DNA of 64,000 nucleotides from Pseudomonas sp. LB-090624 (GTDB lineage: Bacteria; Pseudomonadota; Gammaproteobacteria; Pseudomonadales; Pseudomonadaceae): the NCBI RefSeq assembly GCF_003205205.1, contig NZ_QJRL01000003.1, positions 124,001 to 188,000 of the forward strand. The letters run 5' to 3'. This document shows, piece by piece, positions 32,244 through 41,999 of the stretch. The notes under the pieces are model-generated. The model ran no database searches. It was not told where the DNA came from and saw only the letters and a program-made list of their open reading frames with translations. The first letter of the stretch is position 1. Every line of letters begins with the position of its first letter. The position numbers and the translations under genes were made by a program.

Positions 32244-32266
32244 AAGGGGCCGCTTTGCGGCCCCTT
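32244..32266. terminator. Hairpin terminator between gmk and the permease gene
   Basis: AAGGGGCCGC, TTT and GCGGCCCCTT form a ten-base stem between converging genes. The A/T flanks are short. Confidence 0.65.
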
Positions 32267-32270
32267 CCAA

Positions 32271-33812
32271 TTATTCCTGCAGGGGCAAGGTAGCCTGCTG
32301 GCGCAGGGTAGCCCCCAGGAAGTACGCCGGCGCGCGCATGCGCGACAGCATCATCAAGCCAATGCCAAGCGCCGAGATGATCGCGGCGATGACGAACACC
32401 AGCCCCAGCCCACCTACATGCGAGCCGCTGCCGAAATCCGGCGAAGCGCTATCGATGGCGGTACGCGCAAAGATCACCGACAGGATCACCCCTCCCACGA
32501 GCGGGCAAAGGCCGCGCATGATGAAGTGGCGCACGCTGTCGAACAGGCTGTCACGGAAATACCAGACGCAGGCAAACGCGGTCAGCGAATAGTAGAAGCA
32601 GATCATCATGCCAAGCGCGGTGATGGTATCTGCCAGCACGTTCTCGCTCAGGGTACGCATTGTCACGTAGAACAGGCCTGCCGCCAGGCCGGCGCAGATG
32701 GTGGCATAGCGTGGAGTCTGCGAACGTGGGCAGACGCTGGCGAACTTCGGAGGTACCGCGCCGTAGTATCCCATGGCCAACAGCGTGCGCGCCGGTGCCA
32801 CGAAGGTTGACTGCAGAGACGCTGCCGTACTGGCCAGCACGGCAATGGACATCAGGATCGCCAACGGCCCCATGACCGGGCCTGCCAGGTGGGCGAACAC
32901 GTTCTCCTGGATGCGTGGGTTGTTCAGCCCCAGGCCGGTTTCGCTGATACCGGCAAACTGCAGCGTGGCGATTGCGGTGAACAGGTACAGGCCGAGGATC
33001 AACATCACGGTCCAGGTGGCGGCCTTGCCCGGCACCTCTTCACTGCCTACCGACTCTTCGCTCACGGTCAGGCACGTGTCCCAACCCCAGAAGATGAAGA
33101 TCGACAGCGACAGGCCGGCGGCAAAGGCCGAGAAGGATTCGACGCCGAACGGGTTGAACCAGGCGAAATCGAACTCCAGCGGTGGCGGCGCGGTGGTGCC
33201 ACCGAAGGCGGCGAAGGCAAAGCCGATCAACACCAGCAACTGCAAGGCCACCAGGCCGTACTGCACGGTCATGGTGGTGGCAATGCCGCGACAGCAGATC
33301 CACACCGCCAGGGCGATGAACACGCAACAGGTCGTGATGTTGATCAACAGGTTGTCGGCCAACGCCGCCAGCTCATGCTTGCCGGTGATCTGGCCGAGGA
33401 ACAGGTAGAAGAAGTCGACCGCCACCCCGGCCAGGTTGGACAGCACGATAGTGGTGGCAACGACCAGCCCCCAGCCACCGATCCAACCGATCATCGGCCC
33501 GAAGGCACGCGCCGACCAGGTAAACGACGTGCCGCTGTCAGGCTCTGCCGAATTCAGCTCGCGGTAACCCAGGGCCACCAGCAGCATCGGCAGGAAGCCG
33601 ACGATGAACACGGCCGGCAGGTGGGCCCCCACCTCGCGCACGGTAGGGCCCAGGGCGCCGGTCAAGGTGTAGACCGGAGCGATGGTGGAAATGCCCAGCA
33701 CCACGCTGGCCAGCAAGCCCAGGCGGCCTTGGGCCAGGCCCTTGCTGCGCTGAGTGTTTCCCGCGTCGGCCGCCACATCGGGTGGGCGGCCGGCTTCTGT
33801 GTAATTGCTCAT
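32271..33812 (-). CDS. APC-family amino acid/amine permease
   Basis: The 513-residue inner-membrane protein has about 12-13 hydrophobic segments and the APC N-terminal signature LGLLASVVLGISTIAPVYTLTGALGP, then GTSFTWSARAFGPMIGWIGGW. It imports amino acids or amines with protons or sodium. The PuuD-like and PuuA-like genes lie just upstream on the same strand (gap 119 bases with two palindromes), so putrescine or a related amine is a fair guess. It could carry another amino acid. Confidence 0.85.
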   Translation of the reverse strand: MSNYTEAGRPPDVAADAGNTQRSKGLAQGRLGLLASVVLGISTIAPVYTLTGALGPTVREVGAHLPAVFIVGFLPMLLVALGYRELNSAEPDSGTSFTWSARAFGPMIGWIGGWGLVVATTIVLSNLAGVAVDFFYLFLGQITGKHELAALADNLLINITTCCVFIALAVWICCRGIATTMTVQYGLVALQLLVLIGFAFAAFGGTTAPPPLEFDFAWFNPFGVESFSAFAAGLSLSIFIFWGWDTCLTVSEESVGSEEVPGKAATWTVMLILGLYLFTAIATLQFAGISETGLGLNNPRIQENVFAHLAGPVMGPLAILMSIAVLASTAASLQSTFVAPARTLLAMGYYGAVPPKFASVCPRSQTPRYATICAGLAAGLFYVTMRTLSENVLADTITALGMMICFYYSLTAFACVWYFRDSLFDSVRHFIMRGLCPLVGGVILSVIFARTAIDSASPDFGSGSHVGGLGLVFVIAAIISALGIGLMMLSRMRAPAYFLGATLRQQATLPLQE

Positions 33813-33847
33813 GAGTATTTGCCGTAAATTTTGGAATTGTTTTCACA

Positions 33848-33885
33848 GGCCTTGCGTACAAGGCCCGCTTTCACTCATTGAAAGC
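33848..33885 (-). promoter_or_regulatory. Two adjacent palindromes upstream of the permease gene
   Basis: GGCCTTG-CGTA-CAAGGCC (33848-33865) and GCTTTC-ACTCATT-GAAAGC (33867-33885) lie 36-73 bases upstream of the permease start. They could be an operator, or the first could be a terminator-like hairpin for the upstream pair of genes. Confidence 0.4.
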
Positions 33886-33931
33886 TTGCTGTCGGGAACC
33901 AGTCATCCGAGACCTTCGGCTGACGCCAGAA

Positions 33932-34699
33932 TCACTCCTGCCGTGCACCCTCCCGTGCTGCATAAGCAATGCAGGCCTCGCGAAACGCCTGAAACAGACG
34001 CAGCGAAACCGGGTTTTCATTGAAGCGCCACTCCGGGTGCCACTGCACACCAAGCACGAAGCCAGGCGCATCGGGCATGGACACTGCTTCGATCAGGCCG
34101 TCCGGGGCCCGTGCCTCGACGCGCAGCCCGGGGGCCAAGCGATCGATGCCCTGGCTGTGCAGCGAGTTGACCTCGAACTGCGCCGCCAGGCCTAGGCGCT
34201 CGAACAACCCGCCAGGCTCGAGGGCGACGGGGTGACGAGGGCCATATTGCACCTCCAGGGGTGCGTCCTCAGGTTCGCGGTGATCAAGGTAACCGGGCAG
34301 TTCCTGCACACGCTGATGCAGGCTGCCGCCAAGGGCCACGTTCAGTTCCTGATAGCCACGGCAGATGCAGAACACCGGCACGCCGGCAGCGATGGCCGCC
34401 TGCAGCAGCGGCAGGGTCAGGCGATCACGCGCCAGGTCATGACGGGTACCGTCCGCACTGGGGGCGCCATTGTAATGATGCGGTTCGATATTTGAAGGCG
34501 AGCCGGTAAAAACAATGCCGTGCAGCCGGGCCAGCAAAGCGTGCGTGTCGCTGCCGCCGTCACGGGCTGGCAAGATCAGCGGCAAGCCAGCAAAGCCGGC
34601 CGCCTCGACATACTTGTCGCCTACCGTGTGCGACGAGTTCTTCCCCACCTGCTGGCGGCAGGCGCTGACACCGATCAAGGGGACCGCAATTGCGCTCAT
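33932..34699 (-). CDS. puuD: Class I glutamine amidotransferase-like hydrolase, PuuD/SpuA-like
   Basis: The 255-residue protein is a peptidase C26 family member. It has the nucleophile elbow VFCICRGYQELNVALGG and the catalytic His region GVQWHPEWR. PuuD hydrolyses gamma-glutamyl-GABA to glutamate and GABA; SpuA is the Pseudomonas name. Its start lies four bases after the glutamine synthetase-like gene's stop, so the two are co-translated partners of one pathway. An in-frame upstream extension lies inside the neighbour and is unlikely to be translated. Confidence 0.88.
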   Translation of the reverse strand: MSAIAVPLIGVSACRQQVGKNSSHTVGDKYVEAAGFAGLPLILPARDGGSDTHALLARLHGIVFTGSPSNIEPHHYNGAPSADGTRHDLARDRLTLPLLQAAIAAGVPVFCICRGYQELNVALGGSLHQRVQELPGYLDHREPEDAPLEVQYGPRHPVALEPGGLFERLGLAAQFEVNSLHSQGIDRLAPGLRVEARAPDGLIEAVSMPDAPGFVLGVQWHPEWRFNENPVSLRLFQAFREACIAYAAREGARQE

Positions 34700-34703
34700 G
34701 GGC

Positions 34704-36086
34704 TTACACCGTGTGCAGGTACCAGTTGTACTCAAGGTCGGAAATCGACACCTCGAACTCGGCCAGTTCGCTTTCCTTGCAGGCCACGAAGATATCGATG
34801 TAGTCCGGGCTGATGTATTGGTTGAGGACTTCGCTGTCGTCCAGCGCACGCAGGGCGTCGCGCAGGTTGTTCGGCAGGCTCTGCTCCAGCTGTTCGTAAG
34901 AGTTGCCTTCGATCGGCGCCTCGGGCTCGACCTTGTTGGTCAGACCGTGATGCACACCGGCCAGGATTGCCGCCAGCATGAGGTACGGGTTGGCGTCGGC
35001 GCCCGCCACGCGGTGCTCAAGGCGCACGTTGTCGCTGCTGTCGGTCGGTACGCGTACGGCGACGGTGCGGTTGTCCAGGCCCCAGCTTGGCGCATTGGGC
35101 ACATAGAACTGCGCTCCGAAGCGACGGTAGGAGTTGATGTTCGGGCAGAGGAAGGCCATCGACGCCGGCATGGTTTCCAGCACGCCGCCGATCGCGTGGC
35201 GCAGCGTGTCGCTTTGCAGCGGGTCGTCGCTGGCGAAGATGTTCTTGCCGGTCTTCTTGTCCAGCAGCGAGATGTGCACGTGCAGCCCATTGCCGGCCTG
35301 GCCCGGGTAGGGTTTGGCCATGAAGGTGGTGTCCATTTCATGGTCGTAGGCAACGTTCTTGATAAGGCGCTTGAGCAGAATCGCGTAGTCGCAGGCCTTC
35401 AGCGGGTCGGCCACGTGGTGCAGGTTCACTTCGAACTGCGCCGGGGCGCTCTCCTTGACGATGGCATCGGCTGGCAGCCCCTGCTCCTTGGCCGCTTCGA
35501 GCATGTCTTGCAGGCAGTCGGCATACTCGTCGAGGTCGTCGATCAGGTATACCTGGGTCGACTGCGGGCGCTTGCCGGAGATCGGCGAACGCGGCGGTTG
35601 CGGGCGCCCGTTGAGGTTGTCCTGGTCGATCAGGTAGAACTCCAGCTCGAACGCGGCGCAGATATCCAGGCCCAGGTCGTCGAACTTGCTCACGATCTGG
35701 CGCAGCACTTCACGCGGGTCGGCAAAGAACGGCTGGCCATCCAACTCGTGCATGGTCATCAGCAGTTGGGCGGTCGGCCGCTTCTGCCACGGCTCGTCCG
35801 ACAGCGTGCCGGGGATCGGGAAACAGATACGGTCGGCATCGCCGATGTCCAGGCCAAGGCCGGTGCTTTCAACAGTAGAGCCGTTGATGTCCAGGGCGAA
35901 CAGCGATGCCGGCAGGTTGATACCCTTTTCGTACACCTTGTGCAGGCTGGCCCGCTCGATGCGCTTGCCACGCACCACGCCGTTCATGTCGGAGATCAGC
36001 AGATCGACGTACTGCGTGTCCGGATGGGCCTGGAGGAAGTCATTCATCTCGCTGGAAGAACTGGCGCACGGGGTTACCGACGTCAT
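34704..36086 (-). CDS. puuA: Glutamine synthetase-type gamma-glutamylpolyamine ligase
   Basis: The 460-residue protein has the glutamine synthetase fold: an N-terminal beta-grasp (about 18-115, VDLLISDMNGVVRGKRIE) and a catalytic domain with AAFELEFYL, GNGLHVHISLLDKKTGKN, and VRVPTDSSDNVRLEHRVAGADANPYLMLAAILAG. It differs from GlnA in lacking the adenylylation loop NLYDLP and fits PuuA/SpuI, which attach glutamate to putrescine or spermidine using ATP. The PuuD-like gene directly downstream strengthens this. AAGGA lies nine bases before the ATG. A LysR gene is divergent. Confidence 0.9.
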   Translation of the reverse strand: MTSVTPCASSSSEMNDFLQAHPDTQYVDLLISDMNGVVRGKRIERASLHKVYEKGINLPASLFALDINGSTVESTGLGLDIGDADRICFPIPGTLSDEPWQKRPTAQLLMTMHELDGQPFFADPREVLRQIVSKFDDLGLDICAAFELEFYLIDQDNLNGRPQPPRSPISGKRPQSTQVYLIDDLDEYADCLQDMLEAAKEQGLPADAIVKESAPAQFEVNLHHVADPLKACDYAILLKRLIKNVAYDHEMDTTFMAKPYPGQAGNGLHVHISLLDKKTGKNIFASDDPLQSDTLRHAIGGVLETMPASMAFLCPNINSYRRFGAQFYVPNAPSWGLDNRTVAVRVPTDSSDNVRLEHRVAGADANPYLMLAAILAGVHHGLTNKVEPEAPIEGNSYEQLEQSLPNNLRDALRALDDSEVLNQYISPDYIDIFVACKESELAEFEVSISDLEYNWYLHTV

Positions 36087-36292
36087 GGCTGTACATCCTT
36101 TGATTTGCTGCGGCGATGTGGGGATACGGCTGGCGCCTCACGGGCGACGATGGTTGCAGCTGTTGTTCTTTTCACTTTCCCATCGTGGGGACTGGTTACC
36201 CGACCGGACGCATTGATTCCGGGGGGCCGTTTCACTATAAAATGGCCCTGACGCAACAGACATTGGCAATTCGGCAAGCAGAGCGTGCACCA

Positions 36293-37165
36293 ATGCAATA
36301 TCAGATTACCCACGCCGACCTCTCCCTGGTCCTGGCACTGGAGCGCGGCCGCTCGCTGGCCAAGGCCGCCGAGCTGCTGAAAGTCGATGTATCGACCGTG
36401 TTCCGCTCAATCCGCAGGCTGGAATCGGCACTCGGCACCGCGCTGTTCGTAAAAAGCCGTAAAGGCTACCTGCCGACCGATACTGCCCAGGCCCTGGCTG
36501 AGCAGGCCGAACGCGCCGAACAGGCACTGGAAGCCGCGCGCATCGCCATGACCAGCGGCGAGCAAGTGGTTAGCGGCACAGTGCGCCTGACCTGCACCGA
36601 AGCGGTGATGCACAGCCTGCTGCTGCCGGCGCTGGCCGAGTTCATGCCCAACTACCCGGCCTTGTCGCTGGAGATGGGCACCTCCAATACGTTCGCCAAC
36701 CTCAGCCGGCGCGATGCCGACATTGCCTTGCGCCTGACCAACACGCCGCCGGAGCATCTGGTGGGCCGCAACCTGGGCTCTACGTCCTATGTAGTTTGCG
36801 GCCAACCGCAGTGGCGCGAGCGCCTGGCCGAATCGCCCGCCGGCACGCCGTGGATCGCTCCTGACGACTCGATGCAGGACCACCCCACCGTGGTCTGGCG
36901 CAACCAGCAATACCCAGGGCTGAGCCCGCGCTACCAGTGCAGCAGCATGTCGACCATCGCCCAACTGGTGACCGCCGGGCTAGGCGTGGCGGCGCTGCCG
37001 GACTATATGGTGCATGCGCTGCCGGGTGTGGATGCGCTGAGCGGACCGTTGGCTGGCTGCGACACCCAGCTGTGGCTGCTGACCCGGCCGGATTGCCGGG
37101 CACTGCGCTCGGTGCAGACCTTGTTCGAAGAACTGACCCCCCGGTTGCGCGGCGCGATGCTCTGA
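36293..37165 (+). CDS. LysR-family regulator
   Basis: The 290-residue protein has the LysR helix-turn-helix at about 7-65 (DLSLVLALERGRSLAKAAELLKVDVSTVFRSIRRLESALGTALF) and an effector domain (about 90-285). It is divergent from the PuuA-like gene across 206 bases, so regulation of that operon is plausible. The ATG at MQYQITHADL was chosen because the 59 codons upstream, though open, do not resemble LysR proteins. Effector is unknown. Confidence 0.85.
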   Translation: MQYQITHADLSLVLALERGRSLAKAAELLKVDVSTVFRSIRRLESALGTALFVKSRKGYLPTDTAQALAEQAERAEQALEAARIAMTSGEQVVSGTVRLTCTEAVMHSLLLPALAEFMPNYPALSLEMGTSNTFANLSRRDADIALRLTNTPPEHLVGRNLGSTSYVVCGQPQWRERLAESPAGTPWIAPDDSMQDHPTVVWRNQQYPGLSPRYQCSSMSTIAQLVTAGLGVAALPDYMVHALPGVDALSGPLAGCDTQLWLLTRPDCRALRSVQTLFEELTPRLRGAML

Positions 37166-37209
37166 GGTTATCGTCAGGCTCATCCATTGACGGCGTCTGT
37201 TCCGGCCGT

Positions 37210-37232
37210 TTCGCGGCGAAAGCCGCTCCCAC
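37210..37232. repeat. Single REP-like unit
   Basis: TTTCGCGGCGAAAGCCGC and TCCCAC: one copy of the core found in pairs at 9394-9475 and 17996-18085. It lies in the gap between the LysR gene and rpoZ. Confidence 0.6.
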
Positions 37233-37280
37233 TGGGTGCGGTCCTGGGCCTGAGGTTAACGTGGCCCGACAAAACAGCGC

Positions 37281-37309
37281 TTCCCTATTGGCTGGTGAAT
37301 TTTTATACT
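37281..37309 (+). promoter_or_regulatory. Probable sigma-70 promoter of rpoZ-spoT
   Basis: TTCCCT, a 17-base spacer and TATACT lie about 60-90 bases before the rpoZ start. The -10 element matches five of six bases; the -35 element is weak. Confidence 0.5.
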
Positions 37310-37370
37310 ATCGAGTCCGCCTGCCCATTATCGGGCTGCACGCCCACCGCATTTGCTACTGAGGAAGACC

Positions 37371-37634
37371 ATGGCCCGCGTAACTGTTGAAGACTGCCTG
37401 GAACACGTGGATAACCGCTTCGAGCTGGTCATGCTCTCGACCAAGCGCGCTCGCCAGCTGGCGACCGGCGGCAAAGAGCCACGCGTTGCGTGGGAAAACG
37501 ACAAGCCAACCGTTGTTGCCCTGCGTGAAATCGCCGAAGGCATCGTCACCAACGAGTTCATCGCCGCTGAAGAGATCGTCACCGAGGATCCGGTGTTCGC
37601 CGCGTTCGAGGACGAGAACAACGAGGCTGTCTGA
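37371..37634 (+). CDS. rpoZ: RNA polymerase omega subunit
   Basis: The 87-residue protein starts [33 protein letters not shown], diagnostic of omega, which helps assemble RNA polymerase and forms part of a ppGpp site. It is followed by spoT after 59 bases, the conserved rpoZ-spoT operon. The ATG six codons inside the open frame is the conserved start. Confidence 0.97.
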   Translation: MARVTVEDCLEHVDNRFELVMLSTKRARQLATGGKEPRVAWENDKPTVVALREIAEGIVTNEFIAAEEIVTEDPVFAAFEDENNEAV

Positions 37635-37693
37635 TTGATGCCAGGTCGACGTCGCACGGCGCAAGGCCCTCTTCCTCGGCAGGAGGTAAACCC

Positions 37694-39802
37694 ATGCCGG
37701 GTATAGAAGCTTTGGCCGAACGGCTGTCGACCTATCTTGGCCCCGAACAGGTCAACCTGGTCCGGCGTGCCTATTTCTACGCCGAACAGGCTCACGATGG
37801 GCAGCGCCGCCGCAGCGGCGAGCCCTACGTGACCCACCCGCTGGCCGTGGCCAGCATCCTCGCTGACATGCACATGGACCATCAAAGCCTGATGGCGGCC
37901 ATGCTGCACGACGTGATCGAAGACACCGGTATCGCCAAGGAAGCCCTCAGCCAGCAGTTTGGCGAGACCGTGGCCGAGCTGGTCGATGGGGTCAGCAAGC
38001 TGACCCAGATGAACTTCGAGACCAAGGCCGAGGCACAGGCCGAAAACTTCCAGAAGATGGCCATGGCCATGGCCCGCGATATCCGCGTGATCCTGGTCAA
38101 GCTGGCAGACCGCCTGCACAACATGCGCACCCTGGAAGTGCTGTCCGGCGAAAAGCGCCGGCGCATCGCCAAGGAAACCCTCGAAATCTACGCCCCCATC
38201 GCCAACCGCCTGGGCATGCACAACGTGCGCGTGGAGTTCGAGGACCTCGGTTTCAAAGCCATGCACCCAATGCGCTCCTCGCTGATTCATCGGGCAGTGA
38301 AAAGTGCACGCGGCAACCGTAAAGAAATTGTCGCCAAGATCGAGCACTCGCTGGCCAACTGCCTGGCTGCCGATGGCATCGAAGGCGAGGTAAGCGGCCG
38401 ACAGAAGCACCTCTATGGCATCTACAAGAAGATGCGCGGCAAGCGCCGTGCCTTCAACGAGATCATGGACGTGTATGCGTTCCGCATCATCGTCGACAAG
38501 GTAGACACTTGCTACCGTGTGCTCGGCGCCGTACACAACCTGTACAAGCCACTGCCCGGTCGCTTCAAGGATTACATCGCGATTCCCAAGGCCAACGGCT
38601 ACCAGTCGTTGCACACCACCCTGTTCGGCATGCACGGCGTGCCCATCGAAATCCAGATTCGCACCCGCGAAATGGAAGAGATGGCCAACAACGGCATCGC
38701 CGCGCACTGGCTGTACAAATCCAACGACGACGAGCAGCCCAAGGGTAACCACGCCCGCGCCCGCCAATGGGTCAAGGGCATCCTCGAACTGCAGCAACGG
38801 GCCGGTAACTCGCTGGAATTCATCGAGAGCGTGAAGATCGACCTGTTCCCGGACGAGGTCTACGTATTCACGCCCAAAGGCCGGATCATGGAGCTGCCCA
38901 AAGGCTCCACGGCCGTCGACTTCGCCTATGCAGTGCATACCGACGTTGGCAACAGCTGCATCGCCTGCCGCATCAACCGCCGCCTGGCGCCGCTTTCCGA
39001 ACCGCTGCAAAGTGGCTCGACGGTGGAAATCGTCAGCGCCCCGGGCGCCCGGCCAAACCCGGCCTGGCTCAACTTCGTGGTTACCGGCAAGGCGCGCACG
39101 CACATCCGCCACGCGCTCAAGCAGCAGCGCCGCTCCGAGTCCATCAGCCTGGGCGAACGCCTGCTGAACAAGGTACTCACCGGCTTCGACAGCAGCCTGG
39201 AGCAAATCCCCCAGGAACGCACCCAGGCAATCCTCGCCGAATACCGCCTGGAGCTCATCGAAGACCTGCTCGAAGACATCGGTCTGGGCAACCGCATGGC
39301 CTACGTGGTCGCGCGCCGCTTGCTGTCGGCCGATGGCGAGCAGCTGCCGGCACCGGAAGGCCCGCTGGCGATCCGCGGAACCGAAGGCCTGGTGCTGAGC
39401 TACGCCAAATGCTGTACGCCGATCCCGGGCGACCCGATCGTCGGCCACCTGTCGGCGGGCAAAGGCATGGTCGTGCACCTGGAAAACTGTCGCAACATCA
39501 GTGAAATCCGCCACAACCCGGAAAAGTGCGTGCAACTCTCCTGGGCCAAAGACATCGCCGGTGAATTCAATGTCGAACTGCGCGTCGAACTGGAACACCA
39601 ACGCGGCCTGATCGCCCTGCTGGCCAGCAGCGTCAACGCCGCCGACGGCAACATCGAGAAGATCAGCATGGACGAACGCGACGGCCGTATCAGCGTGGTC
39701 CAACTGGTGGTCAGCGTGCACGACCGCGTGCACCTGGCGCGTGTGATCAAGAAGCTTCGTACCCTGACCGGTGTGGTCCGCATCACCCGCATGCGTACGT
39801 AG
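37694..39802 (+). CDS. spoT: Bifunctional (p)ppGpp synthetase/hydrolase SpoT
   Basis: The 702-residue protein makes and degrades (p)ppGpp. The HD hydrolase domain shows [15 protein letters not shown] and [10 protein letters not shown] near residues 70-80, so hydrolysis is intact. The synthetase domain (about 225-360) shows [16 protein letters not shown], and RFKD near residue 290, the charge type of bifunctional enzymes. The TGS domain (about 385-445, [27 protein letters not shown]) and the C-terminal ACT domain (about 630-700) follow. AGGAGGT lies six bases before the ATG. Confidence 0.97.
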   Translation: MPGIEALAERLSTYLGPEQVNLVRRAYFYAEQAHDGQRRRSGEPYVTHPLAVASILADMHMDHQSLMAAMLHDVIEDTGIAKEALSQQFGETVAELVDGVSKLTQMNFETKAEAQAENFQKMAMAMARDIRVILVKLADRLHNMRTLEVLSGEKRRRIAKETLEIYAPIANRLGMHNVRVEFEDLGFKAMHPMRSSLIHRAVKSARGNRKEIVAKIEHSLANCLAADGIEGEVSGRQKHLYGIYKKMRGKRRAFNEIMDVYAFRIIVDKVDTCYRVLGAVHNLYKPLPGRFKDYIAIPKANGYQSLHTTLFGMHGVPIEIQIRTREMEEMANNGIAAHWLYKSNDDEQPKGNHARARQWVKGILELQQRAGNSLEFIESVKIDLFPDEVYVFTPKGRIMELPKGSTAVDFAYAVHTDVGNSCIACRINRRLAPLSEPLQSGSTVEIVSAPGARPNPAWLNFVVTGKARTHIRHALKQQRRSESISLGERLLNKVLTGFDSSLEQIPQERTQAILAEYRLELIEDLLEDIGLGNRMAYVVARRLLSADGEQLPAPEGPLAIRGTEGLVLSYAKCCTPIPGDPIVGHLSAGKGMVVHLENCRNISEIRHNPEKCVQLSWAKDIAGEFNVELRVELEHQRGLIALLASSVNAADGNIEKISMDERDGRISVVQLVVSVHDRVHLARVIKKLRTLTGVVRITRMRT

Positions 39803-39825
39803 TCCGCCAACCGCAAGGAGTCATC

Positions 39826-40206
39826 ATGAGCAAGACCGTCATCAACAGCGACAAAGCCCCAGCTGCTATCGGTACCTACTCGCAGGCGATCAAGGCCGGC
39901 AACACCGTGTACATGTCCGGCCAGATTCCGCTGGACCCTAAAACCATGGAGCTGGTCGAAGGCTTCGAAGCCCAGACCGTGCAGGTTTTCGAGAACCTCA
40001 AGGCCGTTGCTGAAGCTGCTGGCGGCTCGTTCAAGGACATCGTCAAGCTGAACATCTTCCTCACCGACCTGAGCCACTTCGCCAAGGTCAACGAGGTGAT
40101 GGGCCGCTACTTTGAGCAGCCCTACCCGGCCCGCGCCGCGATCGGCGTTGCCGCACTGCCAAAAGGCGCTCAAGTCGAAATGGACGCCATCCTGGTCATC
40201 GAATGA
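39826..40206 (+). CDS. ridA: RidA family enamine/imine deaminase
   Basis: The 126-residue trimeric protein hydrolyses reactive enamines and imines released by PLP enzymes. The signature [24 protein letters not shown] near the C-terminus holds the conserved catalytic Arg, and [23 protein letters not shown] is at the N-terminus. It lies 23 bases after spoT with AAGGAG five to six bases before its ATG, so it is probably in the rpoZ-spoT unit, as in other proteobacteria. Confidence 0.93.
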   Translation: MSKTVINSDKAPAAIGTYSQAIKAGNTVYMSGQIPLDPKTMELVEGFEAQTVQVFENLKAVAEAAGGSFKDIVKLNIFLTDLSHFAKVNEVMGRYFEQPYPARAAIGVAALPKGAQVEMDAILVIE

Positions 40207-40265
40207 TGCCCTTGGTGACGGGCGCCGCGCCCGTCACCTCCCCTTCCCTGCAAGGTTATCCCGTC

Positions 40266-40997
40266 ATGCGTCAAGCACTGTCCCTCGCGCTGGCAGCCCT
40301 GCTACTGGGCGGCTGCGCCAGCCACAAACCTGAAGATTTCAACGGTACCTGGATCAACCAGGAAGCCATCACTGCTGCGGTCAAGGGCGGCAGCCTGCGC
40401 CAGGCGCTCAACGAGCACGGCCCGGTGTTCGAATGGAAGCTCGACGTTGCCAACCAGCAGGCTAGCTACAGCAATGGTTTCGAGGCCGCTGACGGCCAGC
40501 TGAGCGCCAAAGACAAGCAATGGCAGGCCAGCTTCGAGGGCGGCCAGACCGAGCAGCTGTCACTCGATGGTGACGAGCTGCAAGCCGTCGACCAGCGCGG
40601 CACCAAGCAGACCTTCGTCCGCGCCAAGGCACCGGCTACTGCCAATGTGCCGCTGGGCAGCAGCTTCGAGAAAGCGCTGTACCAGGCCTACCTGGGCGGC
40701 AATTGGAAGGTGGTCGAAGGCGAAGGAAAAGGTGCCAGCGTGCGCTTCAGCGACACCGGGAACGTCACCGGCCTACCGGGGCCGGACCGTTTCGCCCTGT
40801 GCCTGGCAGGTGACTGCGCGACCATGGGCGGTAGCAATGACAGCTTGTGGCTGGAGCGTAACCAGCGCGGCGCACCGTTCATCATCAAGCGTGATGGCGA
40901 CAAGCTGGAGATTTTCCAGGCAGTGAACCGTGCCCAGCCAGATGAAATGCCGGAGCTGGCCGCAGGCAAGCGTCAGTGGGTGCTCGAGCGCAGCTGA
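40266..40997 (+). CDS. Hypothetical lipoprotein
   Basis: The 243-residue protein has a lipoprotein signal peptide (MRQALSLALAALLLGGCAS, lipobox LGGC). The rest is soluble and beta-rich in appearance, with two cysteines (CLAGDC) in the last third. I recognise no domain. AAGG lies about ten bases before the ATG; a start 21 codons upstream would spoil the signal peptide. It lies 59 bases after ridA. A perfect REP hairpin follows. Confidence 0.75.
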   Translation: MRQALSLALAALLLGGCASHKPEDFNGTWINQEAITAAVKGGSLRQALNEHGPVFEWKLDVANQQASYSNGFEAADGQLSAKDKQWQASFEGGQTEQLSLDGDELQAVDQRGTKQTFVRAKAPATANVPLGSSFEKALYQAYLGGNWKVVEGEGKGASVRFSDTGNVTGLPGPDRFALCLAGDCATMGGSNDSLWLERNQRGAPFIIKRDGDKLEIFQAVNRAQPDEMPELAAGKRQWVLERS

Positions 40998-41025
40998 GCC
41001 CTGCTGCATCTGCACTGAATGCACA

Positions 41026-41057
41026 GGCCTCTTCGCGGGTTGCCCCGCGAAGAGGCC
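41026..41057. repeat. Perfect REP hairpin, 14-bp stem
   Basis: GGCCTCTTCGCGGG, TTGC and CCCGCGAAGAGGCC lie between the converging lipoprotein and epimerase genes, where the hairpin may stop transcription. Confidence 0.82.
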
Positions 41058-41064
41058 AGCAGAC

Positions 41065-41922
41065 TCAGCGCCCTCCTTTCAGGATGGCTGCATACCCTTC
41101 CTTGTAACTCGGATACCCCGGCGCCCAGCCCAGCGCCCGGGCCCGGGCATTGCTGCAGCGCTTGCTGCCCGTACGCCGCACCCGCTGCTCATCGGACCAT
41201 TCGGTAACCCCCATGTACGCGCGTAGCCAGGCCACTACATCGGCCAGCGGCGCCGGGTCATCGTCCACGCCAATGTAGCAGTCGTCCAGCACCTTGCCAT
41301 CAGCATCGGCCTGCAGCAGAAACGCCAACAGGCTGGCGGCATCCTCGGCATGAATGCGGTTGCCATACAGGGGCGGGTCCTGGGCCACACGGTAACCCTG
41401 GCGCACCTGGCTCAATAGCCATTCGCGGCCCGGGCCATAGATGCCGGTCAGGCGCACCACGCTCGCCGGAACACCACTGGCCAGCGCCAGTCGTTCAGCC
41501 TCCAGCATAACCCGCCCGGAATAACCTTCAGGCTCGGTGGCCGCCCCCTCCTCGACCCATTCGCCATCCTTTTGTGCATACACGCTGCTGCTGGAGACGA
41601 ACAACAGGCGACGCGGGCGCTGACCACGCTCGGCCAGCCACGCCAACACATGGCGCAAGCCGTCAACATAGGCCGCCTGGTAACCCGCTTCGTCGTGCTG
41701 GCTGGCCGCCACGCAGTACACCAGGTAGTCCAGCGGCCCCTGTGGCCAGGCTGGCGGGATTGCCGGATCAGTCAAGTCCGCGGCAACTGGCTGGACGCCC
41801 GCAGGCAGCTGTCCGACAGAGCGGCGCAGGCCGCTCACCTGCCAGCCTTTGGCAATCATTTGCTGGGCCAGACGCCCACCCACATCACCACAACCCACCA
41901 CCATCACGGAAAGGTCTGACAT
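41065..41922 (-). CDS. NAD(P)-dependent epimerase/SDR-family protein
   Basis: The 285-residue extended-SDR protein has the nucleotide-binding motif VMVVGCGDVGGRLAQQM (GxGxxG, about 8-13), FVSSSSVYAQKDGEW with the active-site serine and tyrosine region, and LTGIYGPGREWLL. The YxxxK lysine is not obvious (YSGRVMLEAE follows), so it may be a non-catalytic or reductase-like member of the YeeZ type. AGGGAG lies seven bases before the ATG. Substrate is unknown. Confidence 0.78.
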   Translation of the reverse strand: MSDLSVMVVGCGDVGGRLAQQMIAKGWQVSGLRRSVGQLPAGVQPVAADLTDPAIPPAWPQGPLDYLVYCVAASQHDEAGYQAAYVDGLRHVLAWLAERGQRPRRLLFVSSSSVYAQKDGEWVEEGAATEPEGYSGRVMLEAERLALASGVPASVVRLTGIYGPGREWLLSQVRQGYRVAQDPPLYGNRIHAEDAASLLAFLLQADADGKVLDDCYIGVDDDPAPLADVVAWLRAYMGVTEWSDEQRVRRTGSKRCSNARARALGWAPGYPSYKEGYAAILKGGR

Positions 41923-41999
41923 CTCTAAACTCCCTAGACCAATTGATCAGCCCGGCCACGCTACACGATGGGTGGCTAGACCATAGGCGAAAAAAGCAA

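Noticed and set aside
36264..36282. TTGGCAATTCGGCAAGC upstream of the LysR gene as a sigma-54 promoter
   Set aside because: The GG-to-GC spacing is 11 instead of 10 bases, which abolishes sigma-54 recognition.
37328..39733. An 801-codon open frame on the minus strand opposite rpoZ and spoT
   Set aside because: It is fully antisense to spoT, shows no domain, and has the Val/Gln/His-rich composition of a reverse shadow.
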